From: Variovorax sp. ZS18.2.2
GTDB lineage: Bacteria > Pseudomonadota > Gammaproteobacteria > Burkholderiales > Burkholderiaceae_C
Direction of reading: 5' to 3'
NCBI RefSeq assembly: GCF_024701975.1
Contig: NZ_JANLNM010000001.1
Span: 558,001 to 622,000, forward strand
Length of the DNA stretch: 64,000 nucleotides
Shown: piece by piece, positions 37,131-45,760 of the stretch
Position numbering within the stretch: position 1 is the first letter of the stretch
How the letters are laid out: each line of letters opens with the position of its first letter
Notes under the pieces: model-generated
What the model saw: only the letters and a program-made list of their open reading frames with translations
What the model was told of the DNA's origin: nothing
Databases searched by the model: none
Translations under genes and position numbers: made by a program

Positions 37131-38063
37131 ATGACCGCACTTGTTATTGCCGAACACGACCACGCCAGCATCAAGCCGGCGACTTTGAACACCGTGACTG
37201 CAGCGCTGGCTTGCGGTGGCGACGTGCACATCCTCGTGGCCGGTGCCAATGCCGCCGAAGCTGCCAAGGCCGCTGCCCAGATCGTGGGCGTCACCAAGGT
37301 CATCGCCGCAGACAGCCCGAGCCTGGCCGAGAACCTTGCGGAAAACGTCGCAGCTCAAGTCCTCGCGATCGCAGCCAACTACAGCCACATCCTGTTCCCC
37401 TCGACCGCCAACGGCAAGAACGTCGCGCCGCGCGTGGCCGCCAAGCTCGATGTGGCGCAGATCAGCGACATCACCAAGGTCGACAGTCCCGATACCTTCG
37501 AGCGCCCGATCTACGCCGGTAACGCGATTGCCACCGTGCAGAGCAGCGATGCCACCAAGGTGATCACTGTCCGCACGACCGGTTTCGATGCCGCAGCAGC
37601 AACCGGCGGCAGCGCCACCGTCGAAACCGCCGAAGGCGTCGCCGACAGCGGCAAATCGAGCTTCGTCGGCCGCGAAGTCACCAAGAGCGAACGCCCTGAA
37701 CTGACCGCTGCCAAGATCATCGTCTCGGGCGGCCGAGCCCTGGGCAGCGCCGAGAAGTTCGCCGAAGTGATGGCGCCTCTGGCCGACAAGCTCAACGCGG
37801 GTCTGGGCGCCAGCCGCGCAGCCGTCGATGCGGGCTACGCCCCGAACGACTGGCAAGTGGGCCAGACAGGCAAGATCGTTGCGCCGCAGCTGTACATCGC
37901 AGCGGGCATCTCGGGTGCGATCCAGCATCTGGCCGGCATGAAGGATTCCAAGGTGATCGTGGCGATCAACAAGGATGAAGAAGCCCCGATCTTCTCGGTG
38001 GCCGACTACGGCCTCGTGGCCGACCTGTTCGTGGCCGTGCCCGAGCTGGTGAAGGCGCTCTGA
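37131..38063 (+). CDS. etfA: Electron transfer flavoprotein alpha subunit
   Basis: A 310-residue EtfA. The C-terminal FAD-binding signature is clear: [10 protein letters not shown] near residue 200, then [12 protein letters not shown], and [21 protein letters not shown] near 245-265, ending in N-K-D-E-E-A-P-I-F. The N-terminal domain has the usual lower conservation. It forms the heterodimer with EtfB and should be co-transcribed with it. An intrinsic terminator after the gene separates it, at least partly, from the acyl-CoA dehydrogenase gene. Confidence 0.97.
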   Translation: MTALVIAEHDHASIKPATLNTVTAALACGGDVHILVAGANAAEAAKAAAQIVGVTKVIAADSPSLAENLAENVAAQVLAIAANYSHILFPSTANGKNVAPRVAAKLDVAQISDITKVDSPDTFERPIYAGNAIATVQSSDATKVITVRTTGFDAAAATGGSATVETAEGVADSGKSSFVGREVTKSERPELTAAKIIVSGGRALGSAEKFAEVMAPLADKLNAGLGASRAAVDAGYAPNDWQVGQTGKIVAPQLYIAAGISGAIQHLAGMKDSKVIVAINKDEEAPIFSVADYGLVADLFVAVPELVKAL

Positions 38064-38084
38064 TCGCATTGCTGCATTGAGCCG

Positions 38085-38110
38085 AAGGGCATCGTTCGCG
38101 ATGCCCTTTT
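38085..38110 (+). terminator. Intrinsic terminator after etfBA
   Basis: A ten-base stem (aagggcatcg at 38085-38094 with cgatgccctt at 38099-38108) closes a TTCG tetraloop and ends in a four-T run. It lies 22 bases after the etfA stop. The short T-run suggests partial termination, allowing some read-through into the acyl-CoA dehydrogenase gene. Confidence 0.8.
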
Positions 38111-38137
38111 CGTATCCGCTGTATCTGGAGACAAGAC

Positions 38138-39928
38138 ATGAGCTACACCGCCCCCCTCAAGGACATGCTGTTCGACATCGAGCACCTGGCCAACATCGGC
38201 GAGATCGCCAAGCTGCCGGGCTTCGAAGATGCCGGCCTCGAAACCGCACAGGCCGTGCTCGAGGAATGCGCCCGTTTCAACCAGGACGTGGTCGCGCCGC
38301 TGAACATCGAAGGCGACCGCAATCCCTCGTCGTTCAAGGGCGGTGAGGTCACCACCACGCCGGGCTTCAAGGACGCCTTCGCGCAGTACGTCTCGGGCGG
38401 TTGGCAGGGCTTGCAGCATCCGTCGGATTTCGGCGGCCAGGGCCTCCCGAAGACCATCGGCGCGGCCTGCGGCGAGATGCTCAACTCGGCCAACATGAGC
38501 TTCGCGCTGTGCCCGCTCCTGAGCGATGGCGCCATCGAAGCGCTGCTCACGGCCGGCTCCGATGAGCTCAAGGCGGTCTATCTCGAAAAGCTCGTGAGCG
38601 GCCAGTGGACCGGCACGATGAACCTCACCGAGCCGCAGGCCGGCAGCGACCTCGCCATGGTGCGCAGCCGCGCCGAGCCGCAGCCCGACGGCACCTACAA
38701 GGTGTTCGGCACCAAGATATTCATCACCTACGGTGAGCACGACATGGCCGAGAACATCGTGCACCTCGTGCTGGCCCGCGTGACCGGCGCGCCCGAAGGC
38801 GTGAAGGGCATCAGCCTGTTCGTGGTGCCCAAGTTCATGGTCGGCAAGGACGGCGCGCTCGGGGCACGCAACGACGTGCACTGCGTGAGCATCGAGCACA
38901 AGATGGGCATCAAGGCCTCGCCGACCGCCGTGCTGCAGTACGGTGACCACGGCGGTGCGGTGGGCTACCTCGTCGGCCAGGAGAACCGCGGCCTCGAGTA
39001 CATGTTCATCATGATGAACTCGGCCCGCTACGCGGTGGGCATGCAGGGCATCGCGATTGCCGAGCGCGCTTATCAGCACGCCGTGGCCTATGCGAAAGAC
39101 CGTGTGCAGAGTCGCCCGGTCGACGGTTCGATCAACGCCAGCGCGCCGATCATTCATCACCCCGACGTCAAGCGCATGCTGATGACGATGCGCGCCTACA
39201 CCGAAGGCTGCCGCGCGATGGCTTCGGTGGCCGCAGCTGCGTACGATGCCGCGCATCACCATACCGATGCGGACGCACGCAAGCAGAACCAGGCCTTCTA
39301 CGAATTCATGGTGCCGCTGGTCAAGGGCTACAGCACCGAGATGAGCCTCGAGGTGACCTCGCTCGGTGTGCAGGTGCACGGCGGCATGGGCTTCATCGAG
39401 GAGACGGGTGCGGCGCAGTACTACCGCGACGCGAAGATCCTCACGATCTACGAAGGCACCACCGCGATCCAGGCCAACGACCTCGTGGGCCGCAAGACCG
39501 CGCGCGACGGCGGCCAGACCGCCAAGGCCATCGCCGCGCAGATCGAAAAGACCGAGACCGAACTCGCCAAGAGCGAAAGCCCCGCGGCCGCAGCTGTCCT
39601 CAAGCGCCTGAAGGCTGCACGCGAAGCCTTCATCGAAGTCGTCGATTTCGTCGCGGGCCAGACCAAGGCTTCGCCCAACGCGGTGTTCTCGGGCAGCGTG
39701 CCGTACCTGATGCTCGCGGGCAACCTCATGGCCGGCTGGCAGCTTGCGCGCTCGCTGATCATTGCCGAGAACCTCGCCTCGCGCAGCTTCGACACCGACT
39801 TCATGCTGGCCAAGATCGCCACGGCGCGTTTCTATGCCGAGCACATCCTGAACAAGGTGCCGGGCATCCGCGACAGCATCGTGGACGGCGCTGAAAGCGT
39901 CACGGCGCTTGCGCTCGACGCGTTCTGA
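38138..39928 (+). CDS. Acyl-CoA dehydrogenase (long, ~600-residue type)
   Basis: A 596-residue flavoprotein of the acyl-CoA dehydrogenase family that carries an extra C-terminal domain, like the AcdA/FadE5-type enzymes. Visible motifs include M-N-L-T-E-P-Q-A-G-S-D-L (about residue 165) and the catalytic-base region I-Y-E-G-T-T-A-I-Q-A-N-D-L (about 445-457, Glu447). The last ~130 residues correspond to the dehydrogenase C-terminal-like domain. It oxidises acyl-CoA to trans-2-enoyl-CoA and gives electrons to EtfAB, whose genes lie just upstream. A ribosome site (ggagac) precedes the ATG. It is followed by a strong hairpin. Chain-length preference cannot be told. Confidence 0.93.
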   Translation: MSYTAPLKDMLFDIEHLANIGEIAKLPGFEDAGLETAQAVLEECARFNQDVVAPLNIEGDRNPSSFKGGEVTTTPGFKDAFAQYVSGGWQGLQHPSDFGGQGLPKTIGAACGEMLNSANMSFALCPLLSDGAIEALLTAGSDELKAVYLEKLVSGQWTGTMNLTEPQAGSDLAMVRSRAEPQPDGTYKVFGTKIFITYGEHDMAENIVHLVLARVTGAPEGVKGISLFVVPKFMVGKDGALGARNDVHCVSIEHKMGIKASPTAVLQYGDHGGAVGYLVGQENRGLEYMFIMMNSARYAVGMQGIAIAERAYQHAVAYAKDRVQSRPVDGSINASAPIIHHPDVKRMLMTMRAYTEGCRAMASVAAAAYDAAHHHTDADARKQNQAFYEFMVPLVKGYSTEMSLEVTSLGVQVHGGMGFIEETGAAQYYRDAKILTIYEGTTAIQANDLVGRKTARDGGQTAKAIAAQIEKTETELAKSESPAAAAVLKRLKAAREAFIEVVDFVAGQTKASPNAVFSGSVPYLMLAGNLMAGWQLARSLIIAENLASRSFDTDFMLAKIATARFYAEHILNKVPGIRDSIVDGAESVTALALDAF

Positions 39929-39933
39929 TCGAC

Positions 39934-39968
39934 GCCCCCTGTCGCCCACCTGACGGGCGGCAGGGGGC
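39934..39968 (+). terminator. GC-rich hairpin after the acyl-CoA dehydrogenase gene
   Basis: Arms gccccctgtcgccc (39934-39947) and gggcggcagggggc (39955-39968) pair over 14 bases with one mismatch and a seven-base loop. The downstream run is cctctctctta rather than T-only, so it may act as an mRNA 3'-end stabiliser or weak terminator. Confidence 0.65.
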
Positions 39969-40007
39969 CCTCTCTCTTATAAAACCGAATCTATTTCCGG
40001 AGACAAC

Positions 40008-40970
40008 ATGTCCAAGCTGCCCCCCGTCCTCGCGAACCTGCCGCTGCCGATCATCGGCTCGCCGCTGTTCATCATCAGCAACCCCAAGCTCGTGATCGCG
40101 CAATGCAAGGCCGGCGTGGTCGGCGCGATGCCGGCGCTCAACGCGCGCCCCGCGGCGCAGCTCGAAGAGTGGCTGATCGAGATCACCGAAGAGCTCGCCG
40201 CCTACAACAAGGCCAACCCCGACAAGCCCGCGGCACCGTTCGCCATCAACCAGATCGTGCACAAGAGCAACGACCGCCTCGAGCACGACATGGAGATGGT
40301 CGTGAAGTACAAGGTGCCGATCGTCATCACCTCGCTGGGTGCGCGCACTGACGTGAACGACGCGGTGCACAGCTACGGCGGCGTGACGCTGCACGACATC
40401 ATCAACAACAAGTTCGCGCAGAAGGCGATCGAGAAGGGCGCCGACGGCATCATCGCCGTGGCGGCCGGTGCCGGCGGGCATGCGGGCGTGAAGAGTCCGT
40501 TCGCGCTGGTGCAGGAAATCCGCCAGTGGTTCGACGGCCCGATCGCGCTGTCGGGTTCCATCGCCACCGGCGGCGCGGTGCTCGCGGCGCAGGCCATGGG
40601 CGCGGACTTCGCCTACATCGGCACCGCCTTCATCGCCACCGAGGAAGCGCGTGCGAGCGACGACTACAAGCAGGCCATCGTCGACGGCAACTCCGACGAC
40701 ATCGTCTACTCCAGCCTCTTCACCGGCGTGCACGGCAACTACCTCGCACCCAGCATCGTCAAGGCCGGCATGGACCCGGCCAACCTGCCCGAAGGCGACG
40801 TGAAGACCATGAACTTCGGCGGCGGCGAGGGCAGCAAGGCCAAGGCTTGGAAAGACATCTGGGGCTCGGGTCAGGGCATTGGCGCCGTGACCGAAGTGGC
40901 CAGCGCCGCGGCCTTCATCGACAAGCTCAAGCGCGAGTACCAGGAAGCAAGGCAGCGCCTGGCGCTTTGA
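40008..40970 (+). CDS. NAD(P)H-dependent flavin oxidoreductase / nitronate monooxygenase-like
   Basis: A 320-residue TIM-barrel flavoprotein of the 2-nitropropane dioxygenase family. The N terminus L-P-L-P-I-I-G-S-P-L-F-I-I-S-N is typical, and the FMN/active-site loop is A-A-G-A-G-G-H-A-G (about 150-158), with the catalytic histidine of nitronate monooxygenases at the His. The later L-S-G-S-I-A-T-G-G-A-V and G-A-D-F-A-Y-I-G-T-A-F segments bind FMN phosphate. Many members near acyl-CoA dehydrogenase and etf genes have unproven substrates, and some are NADH:quinone reductases. An ATG with ggagac upstream starts the gene. The acyltransferase gene follows after 13 bases. Confidence 0.87.
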   Translation: MSKLPPVLANLPLPIIGSPLFIISNPKLVIAQCKAGVVGAMPALNARPAAQLEEWLIEITEELAAYNKANPDKPAAPFAINQIVHKSNDRLEHDMEMVVKYKVPIVITSLGARTDVNDAVHSYGGVTLHDIINNKFAQKAIEKGADGIIAVAAGAGGHAGVKSPFALVQEIRQWFDGPIALSGSIATGGAVLAAQAMGADFAYIGTAFIATEEARASDDYKQAIVDGNSDDIVYSSLFTGVHGNYLAPSIVKAGMDPANLPEGDVKTMNFGGGEGSKAKAWKDIWGSGQGIGAVTEVASAAAFIDKLKREYQEARQRLAL

Positions 40971-40983
40971 ACGAGGCCTGAAC

Positions 40984-42129
40984 ATGGCTTCTGCCACGGC
41001 GCCCTCCTCGACGGGGCGCATGCCGTTGCTCGACGCAGCGAAGGGCATCGCCTGCGCGGTGATCGTCGGGCACCATCTGTCGCGCTACGGGCCGATGCCC
41101 GCGGGCGCATATGGGCTCGCGCCCGATTTCTTCGGATGGCTGGCTGAAGACGGCCGGCTCGCGGTGCAGGTGTTCCTCGTGATCGCGGGTTTTCTCGCAG
41201 CGGCGAGCCTCGCGCCGGACGGCCTCCTGCGCGTCGACCGGCCCATCGCGCGCATCCTGCAGCGCTATGGACGGCTGGTGATGCCCTACTTGGCCGCGCT
41301 CACCGTCTGCGTGCTGGTGGCCGCGCTGGTGCGGCCGTGGCTCGATGAAGACGTGGTGCCGGCATCGCCGAGCATCGGCCAGTTGTTTGCGCACGGGCTG
41401 CTGCTGCAGGACCTGCTGGGCTACGAGTCGTTGTCCACCGGCGTCTGGTATGTGGCCATCGACTTCCAACTTTTCGCGCTCGCGTTGATGCTCGTCGGCC
41501 TTCCGGCCATGTTGCGCCCGCCCGCACCGGGTGTCGTGAATCCATCGTCGCGGTGGATGCCCGTGCTGCTGGTGCTCGCGCTGGCCGTGGCCTCGCTGGT
41601 GCTCTTCAATCGCAACGCCAGCCTCGACGACACCGCGCTGTATTTCTTCGGTGCCTACGGGCTCGGCATGCTGGTGTTCTGGATCGGCCGCGCGACGCGG
41701 GCCAGCACCTGGCAGGGCGCTGTGGCACTGCTGGTGTTGCTAGGGGCAGGGGCGCTGGCCATCGAATGGCGCAGCCGTATCGCAACGGCGCTGGTGACGG
41801 CGCTGCTGATCACTGTCGCGCAGCAGCAGCATTGGCTGTCGCCCGCCAAGTGGCCAGCGGCGGCAGTGCCGCTGCAGCGCCTGGGGCGCATGTCGTATTC
41901 GCTGTTCCTGATTCACTTTCCAGTGCTCCTCGCCATGAATGCCTTGGTCGCAAACCTCGCGCCGCACGGGCCGTGGATCGACCTGCTGGGCATGGTGCTG
42001 ACCTTCGGCCTTTCGGTGGCTGCGGCGGCACTGCTCTATCGCTGGGTGGAGGCGCGCCCGGCATCGTGGCGCGGCGTGTTCGCGCTGTTCGCGGCGCTGC
42101 TGGTCAGCGGAATAGTCGTTTCGCAATAA
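40984..42129 (+). CDS. Acyltransferase family 3 membrane protein
   Basis: A 381-residue integral membrane protein with about ten hydrophobic helices and the acyltransferase-3 (PF01757) start: L-D-A-A-K-G-I-A-C-A-V-I-V-G-H-H near residue 16, where the His after Gly is the catalytic candidate. A second family feature, the R-M-S-Y-S-L-F-L-I-H-F-P segment, is near 303. These enzymes O-acetylate or O-acylate extracytoplasmic sugars of lipopolysaccharide, capsule or other glycans. No glycan genes are adjacent, so the acceptor is unknown. The gene may be read through from the flavin oxidoreductase gene. About 200 non-coding bases follow before the cyd operon. Confidence 0.85.
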   Translation: MASATAPSSTGRMPLLDAAKGIACAVIVGHHLSRYGPMPAGAYGLAPDFFGWLAEDGRLAVQVFLVIAGFLAAASLAPDGLLRVDRPIARILQRYGRLVMPYLAALTVCVLVAALVRPWLDEDVVPASPSIGQLFAHGLLLQDLLGYESLSTGVWYVAIDFQLFALALMLVGLPAMLRPPAPGVVNPSSRWMPVLLVLALAVASLVLFNRNASLDDTALYFFGAYGLGMLVFWIGRATRASTWQGAVALLVLLGAGALAIEWRSRIATALVTALLITVAQQQHWLSPAKWPAAAVPLQRLGRMSYSLFLIHFPVLLAMNALVANLAPHGPWIDLLGMVLTFGLSVAAAALLYRWVEARPASWRGVFALFAALLVSGIVVSQ

Positions 42130-42286
42130 CGCGCGCCAAGCGCCCCAAAGCGTACTAGGCGGCCCCAGCGGGCAAGGCGCCCGCCCACGACATCGCGGGC
42201 GCCATGGCTGATTTCTTCCTTCGAATGGGTTGCGCTCGGGCTCCGTAGCGTGCAGGCTGCGGCTCGTCAGTTGCTTTCGTCTTCGG

Positions 42287-42318
42287 TATGATTGTGGAAA
42301 TTTCAGTAAATACTGAAA
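42287..42318 (+). promoter_or_regulatory. cyd operon -10 box and perfect 18-bp palindromic operator
   Basis: A good -10 box, TATGAT (42287-42292), lies in a short AT-rich island. It is followed by a perfect palindrome, tttcagtaaatactgaaa, at 42301-42318, where transcription should begin. The arms are 8 bp with an AA centre. This is the best candidate operator for the cydDCABX operon, ending 17 bases before the cydD ATG. A related half-site (ttctgaaa) lies at 49334-49341 in front of the GbsR/MarR gene at the other end of the operon. Confidence 0.65.
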
Positions 42319-42335
42319 ATACGCAAAACTAAGGA

Positions 42336-44021
42336 ATGACCCAGCACACGCCGCCCTCACGATTGCCATTGCAGGCATTTGCGTCGCCTGACGTCGGCAG
42401 CGTGGTGCAGGGCGCCGCCGCGCTTTTCTGGATTCCGCAGGCGGCGTTGCTTGCGATGGCGGTGCAGGGGTTGGCTTCGGGGCGCGGCCTAGCGGCGGTG
42501 CAGTTCCCGGCGCTCGGCATCTTGCTGCTCGGGTTGCTGCGCGCAGCCTGCGAGGCCTGGGGCGCGCGCCGGACCTTCACTCGCGCAAGAGCACAACTGA
42601 CGACGCTGCGCGCACAGGCAGCTTCAGCGCTCGCGAGCGGATCACCGCTCGACCGCAGCCGCGCCGCTTCGGGCGAGGCCGCCAGCGTGCTCGCCGAGCA
42701 GGCCGAAGCGTTGGTGCCATATCTCGTGCGCTATCAGCCGGCGCGCTGGCGCGTGATGGTGGTGCCCGTTCTCATCGTGCTCGTGGTCGCGAGCCTCTCG
42801 TGGATCGCCGCGCTGGTGCTCCTGGTCGCGGCCCCGCTGATCCCGCTGTTCATGGCCATCGTCGGCTGGCGCGCCAAGGCCGCGAGCGAGGCGCAGATGG
42901 TCGAGATGGGCGGCATGAATGCCTTCCTGCTCGACCGCCTGCGGGGCCTGGCCACGCTGCGTGCGCTCGGCGCGGTGGATGCCACCGCCCTGCGCCTGGG
43001 CGAGGCCGCGCAGTCGCTGCGCCAGCGGACCATGGCGGTGCTGCGCATCGCGTTTCTCTCATCGGCCTTGCTCGAACTGTTCTCGGCGCTCGGCGTCGCG
43101 ATGGTGGCGGCGTACGTGGGCTTCCATCTGTTGGGCACGCTGGGCTTTGGCGCCTGGGGCCGGCAACTGAGCCTGGGAGAAGGCCTGTTCGTGCTGCTGC
43201 TCGCGCCGGCTTTCTTCGAGCCGCTGCGGGAGCTCTCGGCCGTCTGGCACGACCGCGCGGCGGGCGAGGCGGCGCTGCAATCGCTCGAACAACTTCAGCG
43301 CAGCGAGTTGCCGTTGCCCGGCGCGAACACGCCGGTGCGCACGGCGACGAGTGCCGTTGGCGCCGCGCCCGTCGTCGCCACCCACGGCCTGCATTTCTCC
43401 TGGCCCGGCGAGCAGGCACTGTTCGACGGCTACGACCTTCGCGTCGCGGCTGGCGAGCACCTTGCCATCACCGGCGCGAGCGGCTCGGGCAAGACGGCCT
43501 TGCTGTCACTGCTCGCCGGGCTGGTGCCTGCGACAAGCGGCGAAATCTCCATCGGCGGCGTTCCACTGTCCGACCGCACCGTGAGCGCCCTTCGGCAGCG
43601 CATGGCATGGATGGGCCAGAAGCCGCACGTGTTCGCAGGCTCGATCGAGGCCAACGTGGCGCTCGGACGCGCAGGAATCGACACGCCGCAGGTCATGACC
43701 GCCATGCGTTTCGCGTCGCTCGAAACTGTCGCGCAGGCCCATCCCACCGTCGCGCTGGGCGAGGGCGGCAGCGGCCTGTCGGGCGGAGAAGCGGTACGGC
43801 TCGCGCTGGCACGCATCGCCGTCGATCCGCATGCCGACCTGCTGCTGGTCGATGAGCCCACCGCGCACCTCGACACCGAAACTGCCGAGCGAGTGGCCGA
43901 CGCGCTGGTCGCGCTGGCAAAAGGCAAGACGCTGATCGTCGCAACGCACGATCCCGTGCTGGCGGCGCGCATGCACCGCGTGATCAGTCTCGATGCAGAA
44001 GCGATGGAGTGCGCGGCATGA
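42336..44021 (+). CDS. cydD: Thiol reductant / heme ABC exporter subunit CydD
   Basis: A 561-residue ABC half-transporter with an N-terminal six-helix membrane domain (residues ~25-300) and a C-terminal ATPase. Walker A is G-A-S-G-S-G-K-T-A (near 385), the signature is G-L-S-G-G-E-A (near 480), and Walker B is L-L-L-V-D-E-P-T-A-H-L-D. CydDC is needed to assemble cytochrome bd; it was first described as exporting cysteine and glutathione, and more recently heme. The start at 42336 has aagga upstream. The signature reads L-S-G-G-E rather than L-S-G-G-Q, which is common in this family. The cydC ATG overlaps its stop. Confidence 0.92.
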   Translation: MTQHTPPSRLPLQAFASPDVGSVVQGAAALFWIPQAALLAMAVQGLASGRGLAAVQFPALGILLLGLLRAACEAWGARRTFTRARAQLTTLRAQAASALASGSPLDRSRAASGEAASVLAEQAEALVPYLVRYQPARWRVMVVPVLIVLVVASLSWIAALVLLVAAPLIPLFMAIVGWRAKAASEAQMVEMGGMNAFLLDRLRGLATLRALGAVDATALRLGEAAQSLRQRTMAVLRIAFLSSALLELFSALGVAMVAAYVGFHLLGTLGFGAWGRQLSLGEGLFVLLLAPAFFEPLRELSAVWHDRAAGEAALQSLEQLQRSELPLPGANTPVRTATSAVGAAPVVATHGLHFSWPGEQALFDGYDLRVAAGEHLAITGASGSGKTALLSLLAGLVPATSGEISIGGVPLSDRTVSALRQRMAWMGQKPHVFAGSIEANVALGRAGIDTPQVMTAMRFASLETVAQAHPTVALGEGGSGLSGGEAVRLALARIAVDPHADLLLVDEPTAHLDTETAERVADALVALAKGKTLIVATHDPVLAARMHRVISLDAEAMECAA

Positions 44022-45718
44022 CCCTCTCCACGAACAACTGGCGTTATCTGCGCCTCGTGCTGCGCCCCTTCCTCGCGTCGCAGCCGCGCCCCTTGCTGTG
44101 GGGCGGCCTGTTGGCCGCCGTCACCGTGCTTGCAGGCATGGCGCTGCTGGGCCTCTCGGGCTGGTTCATCACCGCGACCGCGCTCGCCGGCCTGCATGCA
44201 GCGACCGCATTCACCTTCGACGTGTTCGCGCCGTCCGCCGGCATCCGCCTGCTGGCGCTCGGCCGCACGGCATCGCGCTATGGCGAACGGCTTGTCACGC
44301 ACGACGCGACCTTTGCCGTGCTCGCCGCGCTGCGCGTGCGGCTCTTCCGCGGCTGGGCGCGTCCGGAAGCGGCACGCGCGTTGCTCATGCGCCCGGCGCG
44401 CCTGCTGTTCCGCCTCACGGCCGACATCGACGCGCTCGAATCGCTCTACCTGCGCTTGCTCGTACCCGCCGCCGCCGCCCTGGGCGCCGCATTGCTGGCC
44501 GGCGTGGTGCTGGGCTTCATGCACGTCGGCATGGGCGCGGCGTTGATGCTCTGGCTCGTCGCGGTTGGCTGGGGCATTGCGTTCTTCATCGCGCGGCGCG
44601 CACGCCGGCCCGCGATGCAGCGCGCCCATGCCATCGAGGCGTTGCGCGCCCGTGCGGTCGACCTCATGGCCGGCCAGACCGACCTGGTCATGGCCGGTCG
44701 CATCGACGCGCAACGCGAAGCACTCATGAACGCCGACCGACATCTCGCCAAGGCCGACCTCGCGCTGAACCGCCTCGAAGCCGCAGCCGGCATCGCCTAC
44801 GGCGGCGCGGGCACCGTGACCCTCGTCGGCGTGCTGCTGGGAGTGGGCGTGCTGGTGGGGGAGGGCGCGATCGGTGCGCCCGCCGCGGCGCTCGCGTTGC
44901 TCGTGGCGCTCACGGCGACCGAGCCTTTCGCGGCCCTGCGGCGCGGCGCGCTCGATGCGGGGCGAACGTGGCTCGCGGTGCGTCGCCTCGCGCCGCGCAT
45001 GACGGCGGAGGAAGAGGCGCCGGCAGCCAGCAACGAAGAAGCCTCCGTCGCGCTACGTCTGAGCCATGTCACGCTCGCGCACCCCGGCAGCCGCATCCAG
45101 GTCTTGAACGACGTGTCGTTGACCGTAGCCCCGGGCAAGCGTGTCGCACTGATCGGCGCCAGCGGTGCTGGCAAGTCCACATTGCTCAACATGATCGCCG
45201 GAGAAATCACTCCGCAATCCGGCAGCGTGAACGCACAGCCGCCCTGCCTGCTCACCCAGCGCACCGAACTCTTCCAGGACAGCCTGCGCGACAACCTGCG
45301 GCTCGCCGACCCCGAGGCCACCGACGAACAGCTCTGGTCCGCGCTGCACGCAGCGGGCCTCCAAGAAGACATCCGCGCCCTGAAGACAGGCCTGAACACC
45401 CGCCTCGGCGAAGGCGGCCTCGGCCTCTCGGGCGGCCAATCGCGCCGCCTCGCATTGGCGCGCCTGCTGCTGCGCCCCGTGCCGCTCTGGCTGCTGGATG
45501 AACCCACCGAAGCGCTCGACGCCACCGTCGCGCACGACGTGCTGCAGCGCCTCGCCCGCCACGCCGACGGCCGCACGCTCGTGATCGCCACGCACCTGCG
45601 CCGCGAGGCCGCGCTTGCCGACCGCCTCGTGTGCATGCAGCAGGGCCGCATCGTCGCCGACCTGCGCCGCGGCAGCGCCGCCTTCGACACCGCGTTGCGA
45701 ACCCTGCGCCCCGATTGA
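44018..45718 (+). CDS. cydC: Thiol reductant / heme ABC exporter subunit CydC
   Basis: A 566-residue partner of CydD. The membrane domain opens with the CydC-typical G-L-S-G-W-F-I-T-A-T-A-L-A-G (about residue 48). The ATPase part has Walker A G-A-S-G-A-G-K-S-T (near 388), signature G-L-S-G-G-Q-S-R-R (near 474), and Walker B W-L-L-D-E-P-T-E-A-L-D. The ATG at 44018 overlaps the cydD stop (ATGA), which fixes the start over an earlier ATG at 44009. Forty-two bases separate it from cydA, so exporter and oxidase genes are in one operon. Confidence 0.93.
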   Translation: MTLSTNNWRYLRLVLRPFLASQPRPLLWGGLLAAVTVLAGMALLGLSGWFITATALAGLHAATAFTFDVFAPSAGIRLLALGRTASRYGERLVTHDATFAVLAALRVRLFRGWARPEAARALLMRPARLLFRLTADIDALESLYLRLLVPAAAALGAALLAGVVLGFMHVGMGAALMLWLVAVGWGIAFFIARRARRPAMQRAHAIEALRARAVDLMAGQTDLVMAGRIDAQREALMNADRHLAKADLALNRLEAAAGIAYGGAGTVTLVGVLLGVGVLVGEGAIGAPAAALALLVALTATEPFAALRRGALDAGRTWLAVRRLAPRMTAEEEAPAASNEEASVALRLSHVTLAHPGSRIQVLNDVSLTVAPGKRVALIGASGAGKSTLLNMIAGEITPQSGSVNAQPPCLLTQRTELFQDSLRDNLRLADPEATDEQLWSALHAAGLQEDIRALKTGLNTRLGEGGLGLSGGQSRRLALARLLLRPVPLWLLDEPTEALDATVAHDVLQRLARHADGRTLVIATHLRREAALADRLVCMQQGRIVADLRRGSAAFDTALRTLRPD

Positions 45719-45760
45719 TCCCACAGAAAAAGACAGAAGAGAAAAACCAAAGGAAGCCCC

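Noticed and set aside
42271..42292. TTGCTT at 42271 as the -35 box of the cyd promoter
   Set aside because: It lies only ten bases before the TATGAT -10 box, too close for sigma70 recognition; the true -35 must be weaker and further upstream.
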